Shown in pieces: positions 37,901-46,072 of a DNA stretch of 64,000 bases. Position 1 is the first letter of the stretch. Each line of letters opens with the position of its first letter. Location: NCBI GenBank assembly GCA_965248855.1, contig CBDFKQ010000012.1:372001-436000 (forward strand), read 5' to 3'. This stretch comes from CBDFKQ01 sp965248855. GTDB lineage: Bacteria; Bacteroidota; Bacteroidia; Cytophagales; 172606-1. The position numbers were made by a program, and so were the translations under genes. Under the pieces are notes generated by a model. That model saw only the letters and a program-made list of their open reading frames with translations. It did no database searches and was not told the DNA's origin.

Positions 37901-40900
37901 AAAGTGCATTTACACCTCTTAAAGTTGCATTGTTATTAAAACTCACAGACCCTGAATTTGAATTAAATTCTATAGTTGGGTTAACTCTGTTAGAATTGGT
38001 AGCAGTTATATCTACTGTTCCATTAAATACATTATTTCTTTGAAAATCAATTGCCTTATCCAAATCATTTGTACTGGCAATAGTAAATGAATTATTAAAA
38101 GTATTATCACCCAAGAAACTAAATGCGCTTGAAGTACCAAAAGTTACAGTTCCATTAAAAATATTATTTCCGGGTGCCGGATTACTTGTTCCCTGAATGA
38201 ATACCTGACCGGGAGGATTTTGATTTAAATTATCGGGGAATGTTAAATTACCTAAAAACGTAAGAGGGTTATTTCCGCTTATATAAAATTGAGAACCGGT
38301 AGTATTACTAATTTTAATACTGCGAAATGTTATCCTACTATTTCCACCATCAACATACATATCAATGTCATTTGGGCCTATAGTTGTGCTTGTTGGAATA
38401 CTTTCGAATAATATATCGGGAATTTCTTTGGTATTTCCACCCCAATCTAAACTCATATAGGATGTTCCATTTGTCATTTGAATTTTAGCAGTAACTCCGG
38501 GTGTTATCCAAGTTAAATTATTATCATTTCGTAAATCAACTATAAAGTTTTGATTTCCGGTTATGATAAACTTAGAATTGCCCATATCCACCGACCTTGT
38601 ATTTCCGGAATTCGAATTAAAGTCATTACATGTTAATGTTTGACCATTAGTTTTGAGTGTTCCTGTTAAAACCGCAACCCTTCGTGTCACTGTCATTGCA
38701 TCTAACATTGTCCAAGCTCCGGAATTATTAAACTGAACCTGTGGTAAAGTTTTACCGGCTGTTGTTATGTTTTGAGCCGTTGTTGAAATAAAATTAAAAT
38801 AACCGGTATTACTTGGATCTGTAACTGCTCCCAATGAAGCATCTAAAGTCATTGATCCGTTAATATTTAAGATTGTTGCATTATTAAAATTTATATTGGG
38901 TGAATTGGTAACAGTATTCTTCCAGGTTAAATTATTACATGAACTTGTATTTAAATCTACATTTACTACTTGACCTAATGCACTAAATGAATTGTTATCG
39001 AAAATAACATTATCAAAACTTATAGGTGCCGGCACATTTGTACTTCCTCCACTTAATGACGACCAATGAGTACAATCACTCCAGTTTCCTGTTCCGCCTA
39101 CCCAATACAAGGTTCTTCCTGTTGCAGCGGTGGTTCCATCTTTTACTGTTATATTTATATTGTTTGCTCCCGTTCCACTTAATATATTTACCGCAGCCCC
39201 TCCGGTATTATCTATATTATTAATGTTTATATTATTGGGGTTTGAGAAGGTTCCAAACTTTACCTTTGCCCGGCTTGATCCATTATCCGAATTTATATTT
39301 ACCGGGTTTGAACACAACCCGGCTGTGCTTACTGTTCCGCTTACAGTTGAGGTGCTGCCTCCGGTTGGAAAATTAATCGTACTTCCGGCTCCCATGGTTA
39401 TATCCTGAAACAAATTGCCGGTTACTGTTCCGTTGTTTTTAAATATTACGGCTGTTCCTGCCTGTATAATACAGGTTGTTATATTGGTATTGCCTCCGGT
39501 AAAGGTGGAAAACGATCCGGTATTAAATGCCGAATAAGCAGAAGTATATTTACCCGTTATATTATTTGTCGAACCATAAGTAGCATTGGCAAAGTTTACT
39601 CCTGCAACTGAAGTACCGGATACAGTTACGCTGTTATTAAACTGGCTTAAGCAACTCCAATTGGCTGTCGTATTTGTACCCATCGACACCGGTCCATAAA
39701 AAGCTCCCACTATTGTTAAACTACTGGTTGTAGAGTTACCTAAGGACATCCCTTTATAACTCCCATTATTATTTATATTTATTGTTGAATTATCTCCTAC
39801 AGTAACTACTCCAAATCCTTTTGTGCCTCCACTGGATATGTCTATATTTATTGTTCGGGATGCGGTGCCTGTAAAGGTTAAATCACTGAAAGTTTTTGTT
39901 GCACCGCCGGTTTCTATCGTTATATTTCCCGTATTGGTAAAAGTAATGGGTTGAGGATTTAAAATATTCATTAAACCAATAAAGGTTAAAGTATTCCCGT
40001 TTATTGTTAATGGATTAGATGACATATTAAACGTGGGAGTGTTAGTCGAGCCTGTCCAATCCATATTATTACAGCTGGAAGTAGCAGCCGGATCAAGTAT
40101 AACAGATTGGCCTGCTGAATTAAAAGACCCACCATCGAAGAAAACATTGTCTAAAAAAGTAGGCTGTGCTACTCCGCCAACATTTACCCCTGAAACTGTG
40201 GACCAATGGGTACAGTCAGACCAATTTCCAGTCCCTCCAATCCAATATAGATTCCTTGAAGAAGCACTTGGTCCATTAACAATTATTTTAGTATTGTTAA
40301 TTCCGATATTTGGACTTGTTAAAATAGTAACAACAGAAGCATTTGTATTATTAATGTCTTTTATAGAAACATTATTTCTATTGGCTGCAGGCCAATTACC
40401 AAAATCAACATTAGCTTGAGAACTACCATTGTCCGAATCAATAGTAAATAAATTCGAGGCCGGTGAACAGTTGGCGGTAGGGAAAAAATTAGTAATTTTT
40501 GTTCCCCCTACACCACTATTAAAATTTATAAAAGTGGCAGGATCTGTATTTATAGTATTAAAAGTATTATTATTTCCTGTGTTCAATAATGTAAGTGTTG
40601 TTCCACTATTCCTTATATTTAAGGTATTAAATGAATTATTTGCAGTGCCGGCAGAGCCGGAAAAAGTAGATATCCCTAATTTTAGATTTATAATCCCTGT
40701 TGATTTAAATAAACCTGTAATAGTATTACCACCTATATTAAAATCAGCATTTGTTATATTGAATCCCGCCCCCGATGTACCTAAAATACTTAATTTTCCA
40801 TTAAAAACATTGCTTCCGGACCACGTAGCACTAGTTCCGGAACCGAAACTTACATTTTTTGTAAATGACCCTGTACCAGAACTATTACTGATTGAATTAT

Positions 40901-43900
40901 TTCCAAAGCTTAAGGTATTACCAAAGTTAACAGAACCATTAAATGTACTTGTAGTACCATTCTTAAAAGTAAAAGCACCTGTCGCAGAAAGATTGCCATT
41001 TACTGTTAAATTAGAGTTATCATTAAAAGTAGCACTGGTGAATGATGGATTATCTACAAAAACACTTGTACTGGAAATTCCAAAATTTATTGCTTTATAA
41101 GTATTCGATCCTGAACTTTTAATATTAAAGTTTGCATTATTGGCAACTGTTAAATTTCCAAAATTATGAGTACCGGTACTCGAATTATTTATATTAATTA
41201 AACTTCCGGCTCCGGTAAAACTTAAGTTACCAAGTGTTTTACCGGAAACACCCATCTCTACAGTTATATTACTCGTGTTTGTAAAATTAATTGGTTGTGG
41301 TCCAGCTCCTATGCTCATAGTTGCAGTTGATAGCTTTAAAAAATTTCCATTTATAGTTAAAGGTTGTGTAATTTTAAACTGTGGGTTGTTGGAAGCGTTT
41401 GACCAATCCATATTATTCACGTTTCCTATAACGTCTAAATTTATTGATTGCCCTGCTCCGGTAAATGATACCGCATCAAAAATTACATTATCAAAAGATG
41501 TAGGTGCTGAAGTAAGATCAACACCACCACTGGAGGTAGCCCAATGTGTACATCCACTAGTACTCCAATTACCTGTACCACCCACCCAATAAAGTGTTCT
41601 GCCACTAGCAGCACTTGATCCGTCTTTAATAATTATATTAATATTATTTCCACCGACACCACTTAAAATAGTAACAGGAGCACCTCCTGAATTGTCAATA
41701 TTAGAAATATTAACATTACTAATATTTGGAAATAAATTTATATTTATTTTTGCCTGAGTTGGCCCGGCGACAGAATTTATTCCTACAGGAGCTAAACAAG
41801 TACCATTTGTAATAAAATTACCGGATATGTTTGTAGTTCCGGAAGTAGAAAAGTTTATATTACTACCGGCTGCCATAGTAATATTTGAAATAGAAGAAGA
41901 ACTATTTGTAGAGTTTATGGTAGCACCGGATCCCGTTGTGAGGTTTGTGATACTTAATATCCCACTTTTAAAATTAGTTATTCCGCCATTTATATTGGTA
42001 GTAATAGAATTATATTTTGCGTTTATATTATTAGTCGCAAAAAATGTTGCATTATCAAAACTTATATTGGGTGAGGCGTTTACTGTAACAGGTCCATTAA
42101 ATTTTGAAATTCCTGTCCAGTTGGCTGTAGCGCCTGTACCCATTGTAACAATACCGGAAACAGTTACATTCCCGGAAAAAGTACTTGGCACAGTGTTGCC
42201 TAAAATTATACCCGTATAGGAACCATTATTGCCAACATTTATTGTTGAATTATCTCCTACAGTAACTATTCCAAATCCTTTTGTGCCTCCACTGGATATG
42301 TCTATATTTATTGTTCGGGATGCGGTGCCTGTAAAGGTTAAATCACTGAAAGTTTTTGTTGCACCGCCGGTTTCTATCGTTATATTTCCCGTATTGGTAA
42401 AAGTAATGGGTTGAGGATTTAAAATATTCATTAAACCAATAAAGGTTAAAGTATTACCATTAACAGTTAATGAATTAGATGACATATTAAACGTGGGAGT
42501 GTTAGTCGATCCTGTCCAGTCCATATTGTTGCATGCCCCCGCTACATCTAAAGTTACTGTCTGACCCGCTGCCGGGAAGGAATTATTATCGAATATAACA
42601 TTGTCGTATTGTGTTGGAGCCGATGTTAAATTACTGCCGCCACTGCTTGTAGCCCAATGTGAACATACACCACTCCAGTTCCCTGTTCCGCCTACCCAAT
42701 ATAAGGTCCTTCCTGTTGCAGCGGTGGTTCCATCTTTTACTGTTATATTTATATTGTTTGCTCCTGTTCCACTTAATATATTTACCGCAGCCCCTCCGGT
42801 ATTATCTATATTATTAATGTTTATATTATTGGGGTTTGAGAAGGTTCCAAACTTTACTTTTGCCGGACTTGATCCATTATCCGAATTTATATTTACCGGG
42901 TTTGAACACAACCCGGCTGTGCTTACTGTTCCGCTTACAGTTGAGGTGCTGCCTCCGGTTGGAAAATTAATCGTACTTCCGGCTCCCATGGTTATATCCT
43001 GAAACAAATTGCCGGTTACTGTTCCGTTGTTTTTAAATATTACGGCTGTTCCTGCCTGTATAATACAGGTTGTTATATTGGTATTGCCTCCGGTAAAAGT
43101 GGAAAACGATCCGGTATTAAATGCCGAATAAGCAGAAGTATATTTACCCGTTATATTATTTGTCGAACCATAAGTAGCATTGGCAAAGTTTACTCCTGCA
43201 ACTGAAGTACCGGATACAGTTACGCTGTTATTAAACTGGCTTAAGCAACTCCAATTGGCTGTCGTATTTGTACCCATCGACACCGGTCCATAAAAAGCTC
43301 CCACTATTGTTAAACTGCTGGTTGTAGAGTTACCTAAGGACATCCCTTTATAACTCCCATTATTATTTATATTTATTGTTGAATTATCTCCTACAGTAAC
43401 TACTCCAAATCCTTTTGTGCCTCCACTGGATATGTCTATATTTATTGTTCGGGATGCGGTGCCTGTAAAGGTTAAATCACTGAAAGTTTTTGTTGCACCG
43501 CCGGTTTCTATCGTTATATTTCCCGTATTGGTAAAGGTTATCGGTTGTGGGTTTGTTAAGCTCATCCCGCCAATAAAGTTTATTATATTCCCGTTTATTG
43601 TTAATGGATTAGATGACATATTAAACGTGGGAGTGTTAGTCGAGCCTGTCCAATCCATATTGTTGCATGCCCCCGCTACATCTAAGGTTACTGTCTGACC
43701 GGCTGAAGAGAAAGAACTACCATCGAAGAAAACATTGTCTGCACTTGTCGGTACAGTTGTAGCTGTGAAAACTAGAGGGGTACTCGACCAGTGTGTAGCA
43801 TCACTCCAATTTCCACTCCCACCACGCCAATATTTTTGGGCAAACAATACATTAAATGTACAAAATATAAAAAAAACCAGGGTAGAAATTCGTTTTGTAA

Positions 43901-43910
43901 AATTGTTCAT
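31932..43910 (-). CDS. Giant (about 3,990-residue) T9SS-exported repeat surface protein with PA14-like domain
   Basis: The ATG at 43910 gives signal peptide TKRISTLVFFIFCTFNVLFA. The first 2,200 residues hold about six units that each open with Y-W-x-G-G-x-G-N-W-S and continue with beta-helix-like strands rich in N, T, S and G (YWRGGSGNWSDATHW, LYWVGGTGNWS, LYWIGGTGNWSDCTHW). Residues about 2,450-3,450 carry shorter 110-130-residue repeats (TLFPLNY, VVYNSG, SLIINPNNN). One PA14-like module is near 35.1-35.5 kb (DDGSNLYIDGIQVV). The last 80 residues (ITLYPNPTEG start) are a type A T9SS sorting domain. It should be exported and cell-attached, as an adhesin or glycan-binding protein. Confidence 0.88.
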   Translation of the reverse strand: MNNFTKRISTLVFFIFCTFNVLFAQKYWRGGSGNWSDATHWSSTPLVFTATTVPTSADNVFFDGSSFSSAGQTVTLDVAGACNNMDWTGSTNTPTFNMSSNPLTINGNIINFIGGMSLTNPQPITFTNTGNITIETGGATKTFSDLTFTGTASRTINIDISSGGTKGFGVVTVGDNSTININNNGSYKGMSLGNSTTSSLTIVGAFYGPVSMGTNTTANWSCLSQFNNSVTVSGTSVAGVNFANATYGSTNNITGKYTSAYSAFNTGSFSTFTGGNTNITTCIIQAGTAVIFKNNGTVTGNLFQDITMGAGSTINFPTGGSTSTVSGTVSTAGLCSNPVNINSDNGSSPAKVKFGTFSNPNNININNIDNTGGAAVNILSGTGANNINITVKDGTTAATGRTLYWVGGTGNWSGVCSHWATSSGGSNLTSAPTQYDNVIFDNNSFPAAGQTVTLDVAGACNNMDWTGSTNTPTFNMSSNSLTVNGNTLTFIGLMNILNPQPITFTNTGNITIETGGATKTFSDLTFTGTASRTINIDISSGGTKGFGIVTVGDNSTINVGNNGSYTGIILGNTVPSTFSGNVTVSGIVTMGTGATANWTGISKFNGPVTVNASPNISFDNATFFATNNINAKYNSITTNINGGITNFKSGILSITNLTTGSGATINSTNSSSSISNITMAAGSNINFSTSGTTNISGNFITNGTCLAPVGINSVAGPTQAKININLFPNISNVNISNIDNSGGAPVTILSGVGGNNINIIIKDGSSAASGRTLYWVGGTGNWSTSGCTHWATSSGGVDLTSAPTSFDNVIFDAVSFTGAGQSINLDVIGNVNNMDWSNASNNPQFKITQPLTINGNFLKLSTATMSIGAGPQPINFTNTSNITVEMGVSGKTLGNLSFTGAGSLININNSSTGTHNFGNLTVANNANFNIKSSGSNTYKAINFGISSTSVFVDNPSFTSATFNDNSNLTVNGNLSATGAFTFKNGTTSTFNGSVNFGNTLSFGNNSISNSSGTGSFTKNVSFGSGTSATWSGSNVFNGKLSILGTSGAGFNITNADFNIGGNTITGLFKSTGIINLKLGISTFSGSAGTANNSFNTLNIRNSGTTLTLLNTGNNNTFNTINTDPATFINFNSGVGGTKITNFFPTANCSPASNLFTIDSDNGSSQANVDFGNWPAANRNNVSIKDINNTNASVVTILTSPNIGINNTKIIVNGPSASSRNLYWIGGTGNWSDCTHWSTVSGVNVGGVAQPTFLDNVFFDGGSFNSAGQSVILDPAATSSCNNMDWTGSTNTPTFNMSSNPLTINGNTLTFIGLMNILNPQPITFTNTGNITIETGGATKTFSDLTFTGTASRTINIDISSGGTKGFGVVTVGDNSTININNNGSYKGMSLGNSTTSSLTIVGAFYGPVSMGTNTTANWSCLSQFNNSVTVSGTSVAGVNFANATYGSTNNITGKYTSAYSAFNTGSFSTFTGGNTNITTCIIQAGTAVIFKNNGTVTGNLFQDITMGAGSTINFPTGGSTSTVSGTVSTAGLCSNPVNINSDNGSSRAKVKFGTFSNPNNININNIDNTGGAAVNILSGTGANNINITVKDGTTAATGRTLYWVGGTGNWSDCTHWSSLSGGSTNVPAPISFDNVIFDNNSFSALGQVVNVDLNTSSCNNLTWKNTVTNSPNINFNNATILNINGSMTLDASLGAVTDPSNTGYFNFISTTAQNITTAGKTLPQVQFNNSGAWTMLDAMTVTRRVAVLTGTLKTNGQTLTCNDFNSNSGNTRSVDMGNSKFIITGNQNFIVDLRNDNNLTWITPGVTAKIQMTNGTSYMSLDWGGNTKEIPDILFESIPTSTTIGPNDIDMYVDGGNSRITFRSIKISNTTGSQFYISGNNPLTFLGNLTFPDNLNQNPPGQVFIQGTSNPAPGNNIFNGTVTFGTSSAFSFLGDNTFNNSFTIASTNDLDKAIDFQRNNVFNGTVDITATNSNRVNPTIEFNSNSGSVSFNNNATLRGVNALYRFSGGGNQMVGKNLTFDNDSRALFMGGNGNTALGVPIPGSGAYNMSGNIILNKRVVIDFRNDNDNIYNNLTTGNYSTFNFTASNNHLSTVTGTFTLAGNCSVWTIIGSSTNGTQARVTFQIVQNWQSTIVNDLNVIPGSQLVTVIGGVDNNNIIVSPNPGFTLKFTPGSTPTLYWVGGNPTNVSGNNNWSDPRNWATDITNATLVKNGGGCIPDATTVVVFEGRSFSYGASASSKSPAQLSQVLINIPNANCQDMIWQDGANAVNINTSGSGVKPSIQTNSQLYNLNVYGRLELAPNTMMQNNFNGTFIFKSNTIVTIDANGSALPSTSLGTSTRFNGPIVFSNSTGNWRLESDIVVNGDALGNITLDIGSVTCVSAGGHSCNITLDGNWTVRPQITQPTFDPGVGTVTFNGQNSNTGSQFIVSGAHQAGNTNYFYDLVINRQSVGDTRAGNGGSYGANSDVVVSNRYGTNGNPGQNTNNNQPFNSGLKVIHNLSILNGNLWDRGYQIIGNKNNQLIINATGALHIGDPSSYSGLNNDNPLTTVFPTNFVRSNIALATGSIVAYKAQGNQDVSTEPIYSNLYLGNPNQCNATILTGLETLGGPCSRKRLVMPNTKLGNFNSLNVFDNLTLETGIILADNGFQITGVTNRSSLTIQKGGALLIGSGNQTIAATIGDSTNYNPLLNQNGTYSTLPASTVFPLNFDDSKLSLDPKSIIVYQSSLAQNIRGLNTLPAQYGHLISAVPTTVASIIPKTLQAASTIRGYLIIDPNANFIDNGNQITGTTGQQFAMNYNIGNTLTGFFNNQTPYSSGSTSSLVSTNYSQTTPFTIPTNPNPFNNATINNFGVVFQGYINISTAGNHTFFTASDDGSNLYIDGIQVVNNDYYQGVTERSGIINLTTGLHKILISYFQGNGGYGLNVRWQGPSTGGSKVDIPNTVLLTQNKTANSIDYLYYESLTLTGQDQTNLNTRSILKNLTDLSSQPVTSILTLSGLSQMVIGTGSASTLFPLNYSNTTDINLDRGTAIVYNGGVNLQPVFGLTGSLFQQQYSSLILTNPISSTVLSKPINTSSGIMVIRDSLIINPNNNLIDNGTQISGSINQNFRMRNATKSSNPVTNTGAIGMTGESRITLGTAAISTLFPLNYNLTNGTDISFQSGTTVVYNSGKVQPVAGVQGANNGSYANLMLTNPTNVNPTLALKTLQNNAITIRGYLSINPNNIFADGGYQVSGILGQSFNMFNTTLPQDPVTNTNIGTFGESRYVVGSDGTSTKFPLNYRFGSPSDIKFELNTTIVYNAKSTQIVQGLAGIGNSTYANLTLTNPDASAVILVKKYLTNNGTVTTGTTIRNTLTINPNNNFIDNGLQITGTANQKFYMYGATSATNPLGTSPSNVGTTGTSQLSLGTNLIATGFPLNFITKANSSPTDINFESGTTVAYCSGINQSIQGVINTASLTTNNNYYNVILADSTSTFATKTIVGSDMRIRGDLTIGGYNNLDVSINNFNIFIQGNWIGTNTGATGSKFTSRNSLVTFEGGNAQTLTHNNSIANALLPTPEAQQDFYKIEINKIPSNKVTLNSLVAASKDIKFNSGYIKSGTLTSFASVNTAPSNLLIFRDGVTATSPSNLSHTIGAVRKIGMDNFTFPIGTGPNGEIPGVINGPVYRPDGISGLTNNTTSFITQYFPQSPKSAGFPQNLRQNPPLARVSGVEFWMINRETGSSNAYVTLSWNDAYSGPGFSGGTAFAGVGNNGNPASYLDLRVARWNSVQWRDMGGGTYNGNNQIGGLTSTLNTSSASGPVDNFSPFTLGSITVFNPLPVTLVNFEAVPVNNKVDLKWNTSYEENTKNFIIEKSSDGKNFIFMTSVNAKGNSSVNLDYYSVDEKPFNGTSYYRLKIIDFDGVESYSKQVAVRMDGLDIDKITLYPNPTEGYNINFDYNTPFTLSQIVDMTGKNVQYKVIEILDNKMKVDFLERLTAGTYIALLISEDGKHLRKIKFIVN
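39097..39941 (-). repeat. Long DNA repeat inside the giant gene, copy 2 of the 845-bp unit
   Basis: From cctacccaat at 39097 the sequence matches 42691-43535 at a constant offset of 3,594 bases with only a handful of visible mismatches. Beyond 39941 the match to that copy stops, and the sequence follows the copy at 42241 instead. Confidence 0.9.
42238..42528 (-). repeat. Shorter repeat copy, matching 39778-40068
   Basis: At an offset of 2,460 bases this block matches 39778-40068, including the 3' part absent from the 845-bp match. A third, partly different copy spans about 43372-43672. Confidence 0.85.
42691..43535 (-). repeat. Long DNA repeat inside the giant gene, copy 1 of the 845-bp unit
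   Basis: Partner of 39097-39941. Differences seen include ccaatataaggtcct versus ccaatacaaggttct and tacttttgccggac versus tacctttgcccggc. Confidence 0.9.
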
Positions 43911-44475
43911 GAACAAAAAATGGTAAATGATTATTTTAATATATAAATACTATAAAAGCTTTAGATGTAAATGATATTCACGTAAATTATGTATTTATAA
44001 AAACATAATATTAAATAATTTATCATTTGCGATCTAAAATGTTACATCGCTTTAAAATGCGTTCTTTAAAAAAGAAATTCTAAAATCATAATGTCAATTT
44101 TAAAAAAATTAATCCTAATGCTGGGTGGGCTTTTAAAGGAAGTTTTGTTTATTATTAATAAATAAATAACAATGACAAAAATAGTTTTAATTTGAGGAAT
44201 AAAAGAAGGGTATTTATTTATTTTATTACATAAACAAATATTTAACATCTACATAATGTCATTCAGTAGTATGGTGAATCGTTTTATCCTTCATACAAAA
44301 AAACAACTTATTTCCCTATATAAATAAGAATATAAAAATAAAATATCAGTTTATCGATATCATTATATTCATAATTTGAAATGTTTTTTGAATTTTCCTT
44401 TTTTGTTTACAAGGTTTTAAAATTAAAATTTTATAACTGAAAGAAAATTAAGAAATTTGTGCATTATTAAAATAT
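43911..44475. other. Intergenic region upstream of the giant gene and the Fur-family gene
   Basis: These 565 bases separate divergent genes. They are very AT-rich and must hold both promoters, but no motif is convincing. A 60-codon minus-strand ORF in it has no support. Confidence 0.55.
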
Positions 44476-44913
44476 ATGGAAACTGAAATTATTTCGGCAA
44501 AAAATATTCTGAAATTTCATAGTTTGAGGCATACCACTTGTCGGGAAGAAATATTAAATTTATTTTTAAACCGATCTCATGCGCTTATGCATGCAGATAT
44601 TGAACAAAATATCGATAAGGATTTCGACAGAGTAACAGTTTACCGTACTTTAAAAACATTTACCGATAAAGGTATCATTCATAAAGTACTTGATGATTCG
44701 GGAAACATTAAATACGCCATCGAGAAAGATGATTTTAATAATTCTCATAAACATCAATCTCATATTCACTTTAAATGTAATGTATGTGGATTAACAAATT
44801 GCCTCGAAAATTCAGAAATACCTGTGTTTAAATTACCGGAGGGATATCAAGTAAAAGAGGCGGATTTATTGGTTCAAGGAGTGTGTAAATTATGTAACAA
44901 ATCAGTTTTTTGA
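44476..44913 (+). CDS. Fur-family metal-responsive transcriptional regulator
   Basis: The 145-residue repressor has a winged-helix N-domain (LRHTTCREEILNLFLNRSHA, then DFDRVTVYRTLKTFTDKGII) and a metal-binding C-domain. That domain has HKHQSHIHFKCNVCG and LLVQGVCKLCNKS, giving two CxxC pairs for structural zinc plus histidines for a sensory metal. It binds DNA as a dimer. The metal (iron, zinc or manganese) cannot be told from this sequence. The exonuclease gene follows by 22 bases. Confidence 0.9.
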   Translation: METEIISAKNILKFHSLRHTTCREEILNLFLNRSHALMHADIEQNIDKDFDRVTVYRTLKTFTDKGIIHKVLDDSGNIKYAIEKDDFNNSHKHQSHIHFKCNVCGLTNCLENSEIPVFKLPEGYQVKEADLLVQGVCKLCNKSVF

Positions 44914-44935
44914 ATTTTTATTATTTAAAAAGATC

Positions 44936-45427
44936 TTGTACGCCATTATTGATATAGAAACAACAGGGAGCAAACCTCATTATGACAGAATAACTGAAAT
45001 AGCAGTTGTACTTCACGACGGGCTTTCTATTTTTGATTCTTATTCAACATTAATTAATCCCGAAAAAGATATCCCGGAGTTTATAAGTTCTCTTACCGGA
45101 ATCACAAACGAAATGGTTAAAGGGGCTCCTCGATTTTTTGAAATTGCGAAACAAATAGTTGAATTTACTGATGAACGAATTTTTGTGGCGCATAATGCCA
45201 GATTTGATTATACATTTATAAAGTCTGAATTCGCATCGCTGGGATATAACTTTGATAGAAAAACAATTTGTACTGTTAAAATGAGCAGGAAATTAATTCC
45301 CGGCCAACCCTCCTATAGTTTAGGGAAACTATGTAAAAATATTGGAATAGAACTTCAAAATCGGCATAGAGCATTTGGAGATGCACATGCCACTGCTATT
45401 CTCTTTGATAGATTAATTAAAATTTAA
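44936..45427 (+). CDS. DnaQ-like 3'-5' exonuclease
   Basis: The 163-residue protein is an isolated DEDDh exonuclease domain: AIIDIETTG (first D and E), HNARFDYTFIK (second D) and HRAFGDAHAT (H and last D). It could proofread or trim DNA or RNA. The TTG start is chosen because the conserved strand begins two codons later. Many Bacteroidota homologues carry an extra GIY-YIG nuclease domain after this one; here the protein stops cleanly after the exonuclease fold, with a non-coding gap beyond. Probably co-transcribed with the Fur-family gene. Confidence 0.88.
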   Translation: MYAIIDIETTGSKPHYDRITEIAVVLHDGLSIFDSYSTLINPEKDIPEFISSLTGITNEMVKGAPRFFEIAKQIVEFTDERIFVAHNARFDYTFIKSEFASLGYNFDRKTICTVKMSRKLIPGQPSYSLGKLCKNIGIELQNRHRAFGDAHATAILFDRLIKI

Positions 45428-45456
45428 GAATTTAATCTTTATAACTTTTACTTAAA

Positions 45457-45669
45457 TTAAACCAATTCCTCACACTCAAACCCTCTTGTACTTACCAGAT
45501 TAACAATTTGTTGAGAACTGATGCTTTCTGTCTTTATTCTTAACACCTTATCCCTGTCTTGCAAATCCACATTCCATTGAATAATTCCCTCAGTTTCATT
45601 TAAATGAGGTTTAAGTAGGTTAACAGATTTTACGGAGGTTAAATTTGTTTTGAACACTAAAATTTCCAT
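45457..45669 (-). CDS. Small ferredoxin-like-fold protein resembling a metal-chaperone domain
   Basis: The 70 residues (MEILVFKTNLTSVKSVNLLK, then ISSQQIVNLVSTRGFECEEL) have the beta-alpha-beta-beta-alpha-beta pattern and length of a heavy-metal-associated (HMA) domain. The CxxC metal motif is absent; the matching loop is NLTSVKS. It is the third gene after an ECF sigma factor and a small membrane protein, 24 bases downstream of the latter. A non-metal, perhaps regulatory, role seems likely, but it is unproven. Confidence 0.5.
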   Translation of the reverse strand: MEILVFKTNLTSVKSVNLLKPHLNETEGIIQWNVDLQDRDKVLRIKTESISSQQIVNLVSTRGFECEELV

Positions 45670-45692
45670 TAGTAATTTATTTATTATAAAAA

Positions 45693-46067
45693 TTAATTAA
45701 ATTGTTTAACATCAACTTCATTTTCTTCTTTGTATGTTTCATTTTTTGAGTTTTTATCAAAACCACATTTTTTCCAATACATTTTTTGATAATAATTTCT
45801 TTCTTCTTCAGGCATTGATTCAAGTTTTCTATTTATTTTTTCCTTCCAATAACCTCCTCGTCCTCCCCAACTTCTAAAAACACCACCTGTTAATATTTTT
45901 GCAAGAATAAAAATTCCAATTGCCTGTTTTAAATCAACTGTTTTTACATTTAAAACCGGTGATAAAATATTGTTCCAAAGCGACATAACTATATAGCCTA
46001 TTAAAAAGACTGCAAGTGTTGCAAATATTAAAATAGCCAACACTTTCCAAATTTTTTTCCCTTTCAT
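45693..46067 (-). CDS. Small membrane protein in an ECF-sigma operon
   Basis: The 124 residues have two hydrophobic segments (about 8-30, VLAILIFATLAVFLIGYIVM, and about 47-63, AIGIFILAKILTGGVF). A basic, Arg/Gly and Glu-rich soluble tail follows. It starts five bases after the sigma-factor gene. Position suggests an anti-sigma or sensor role, although no anti-sigma motif is seen. Confidence 0.6.
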   Translation of the reverse strand: MKGKKIWKVLAILIFATLAVFLIGYIVMSLWNNILSPVLNVKTVDLKQAIGIFILAKILTGGVFRSWGGRGGYWKEKINRKLESMPEEERNYYQKMYWKKCGFDKNSKNETYKEENEVDVKQFN

Positions 46068-46072
46068 AATTG

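Noticed and set aside
40033..42414. Several long plus-strand ORFs (up to 223 codons) opposite the giant gene
   Set aside because: They mirror the repeat-rich, stop-poor coding strand of the T9SS protein, recur with each repeat copy and have no domain or start context.
31932..43910. CRISPR-like regular repeats
   Set aside because: The repeats are long, in frame and encode protein; there are no short identical direct repeats with unique spacers.
44066..44248. 60-codon minus-strand ORF in the 44 kb gap
   Set aside because: Low-complexity Ile/Lys/Asn composition, no start context and no domain.
44936..45427. Exonuclease as a truncated UvrC-like fusion protein
   Set aside because: It ends cleanly after the complete DEDDh fold, and no GIY-YIG remnant follows, so a stand-alone enzyme is simpler.
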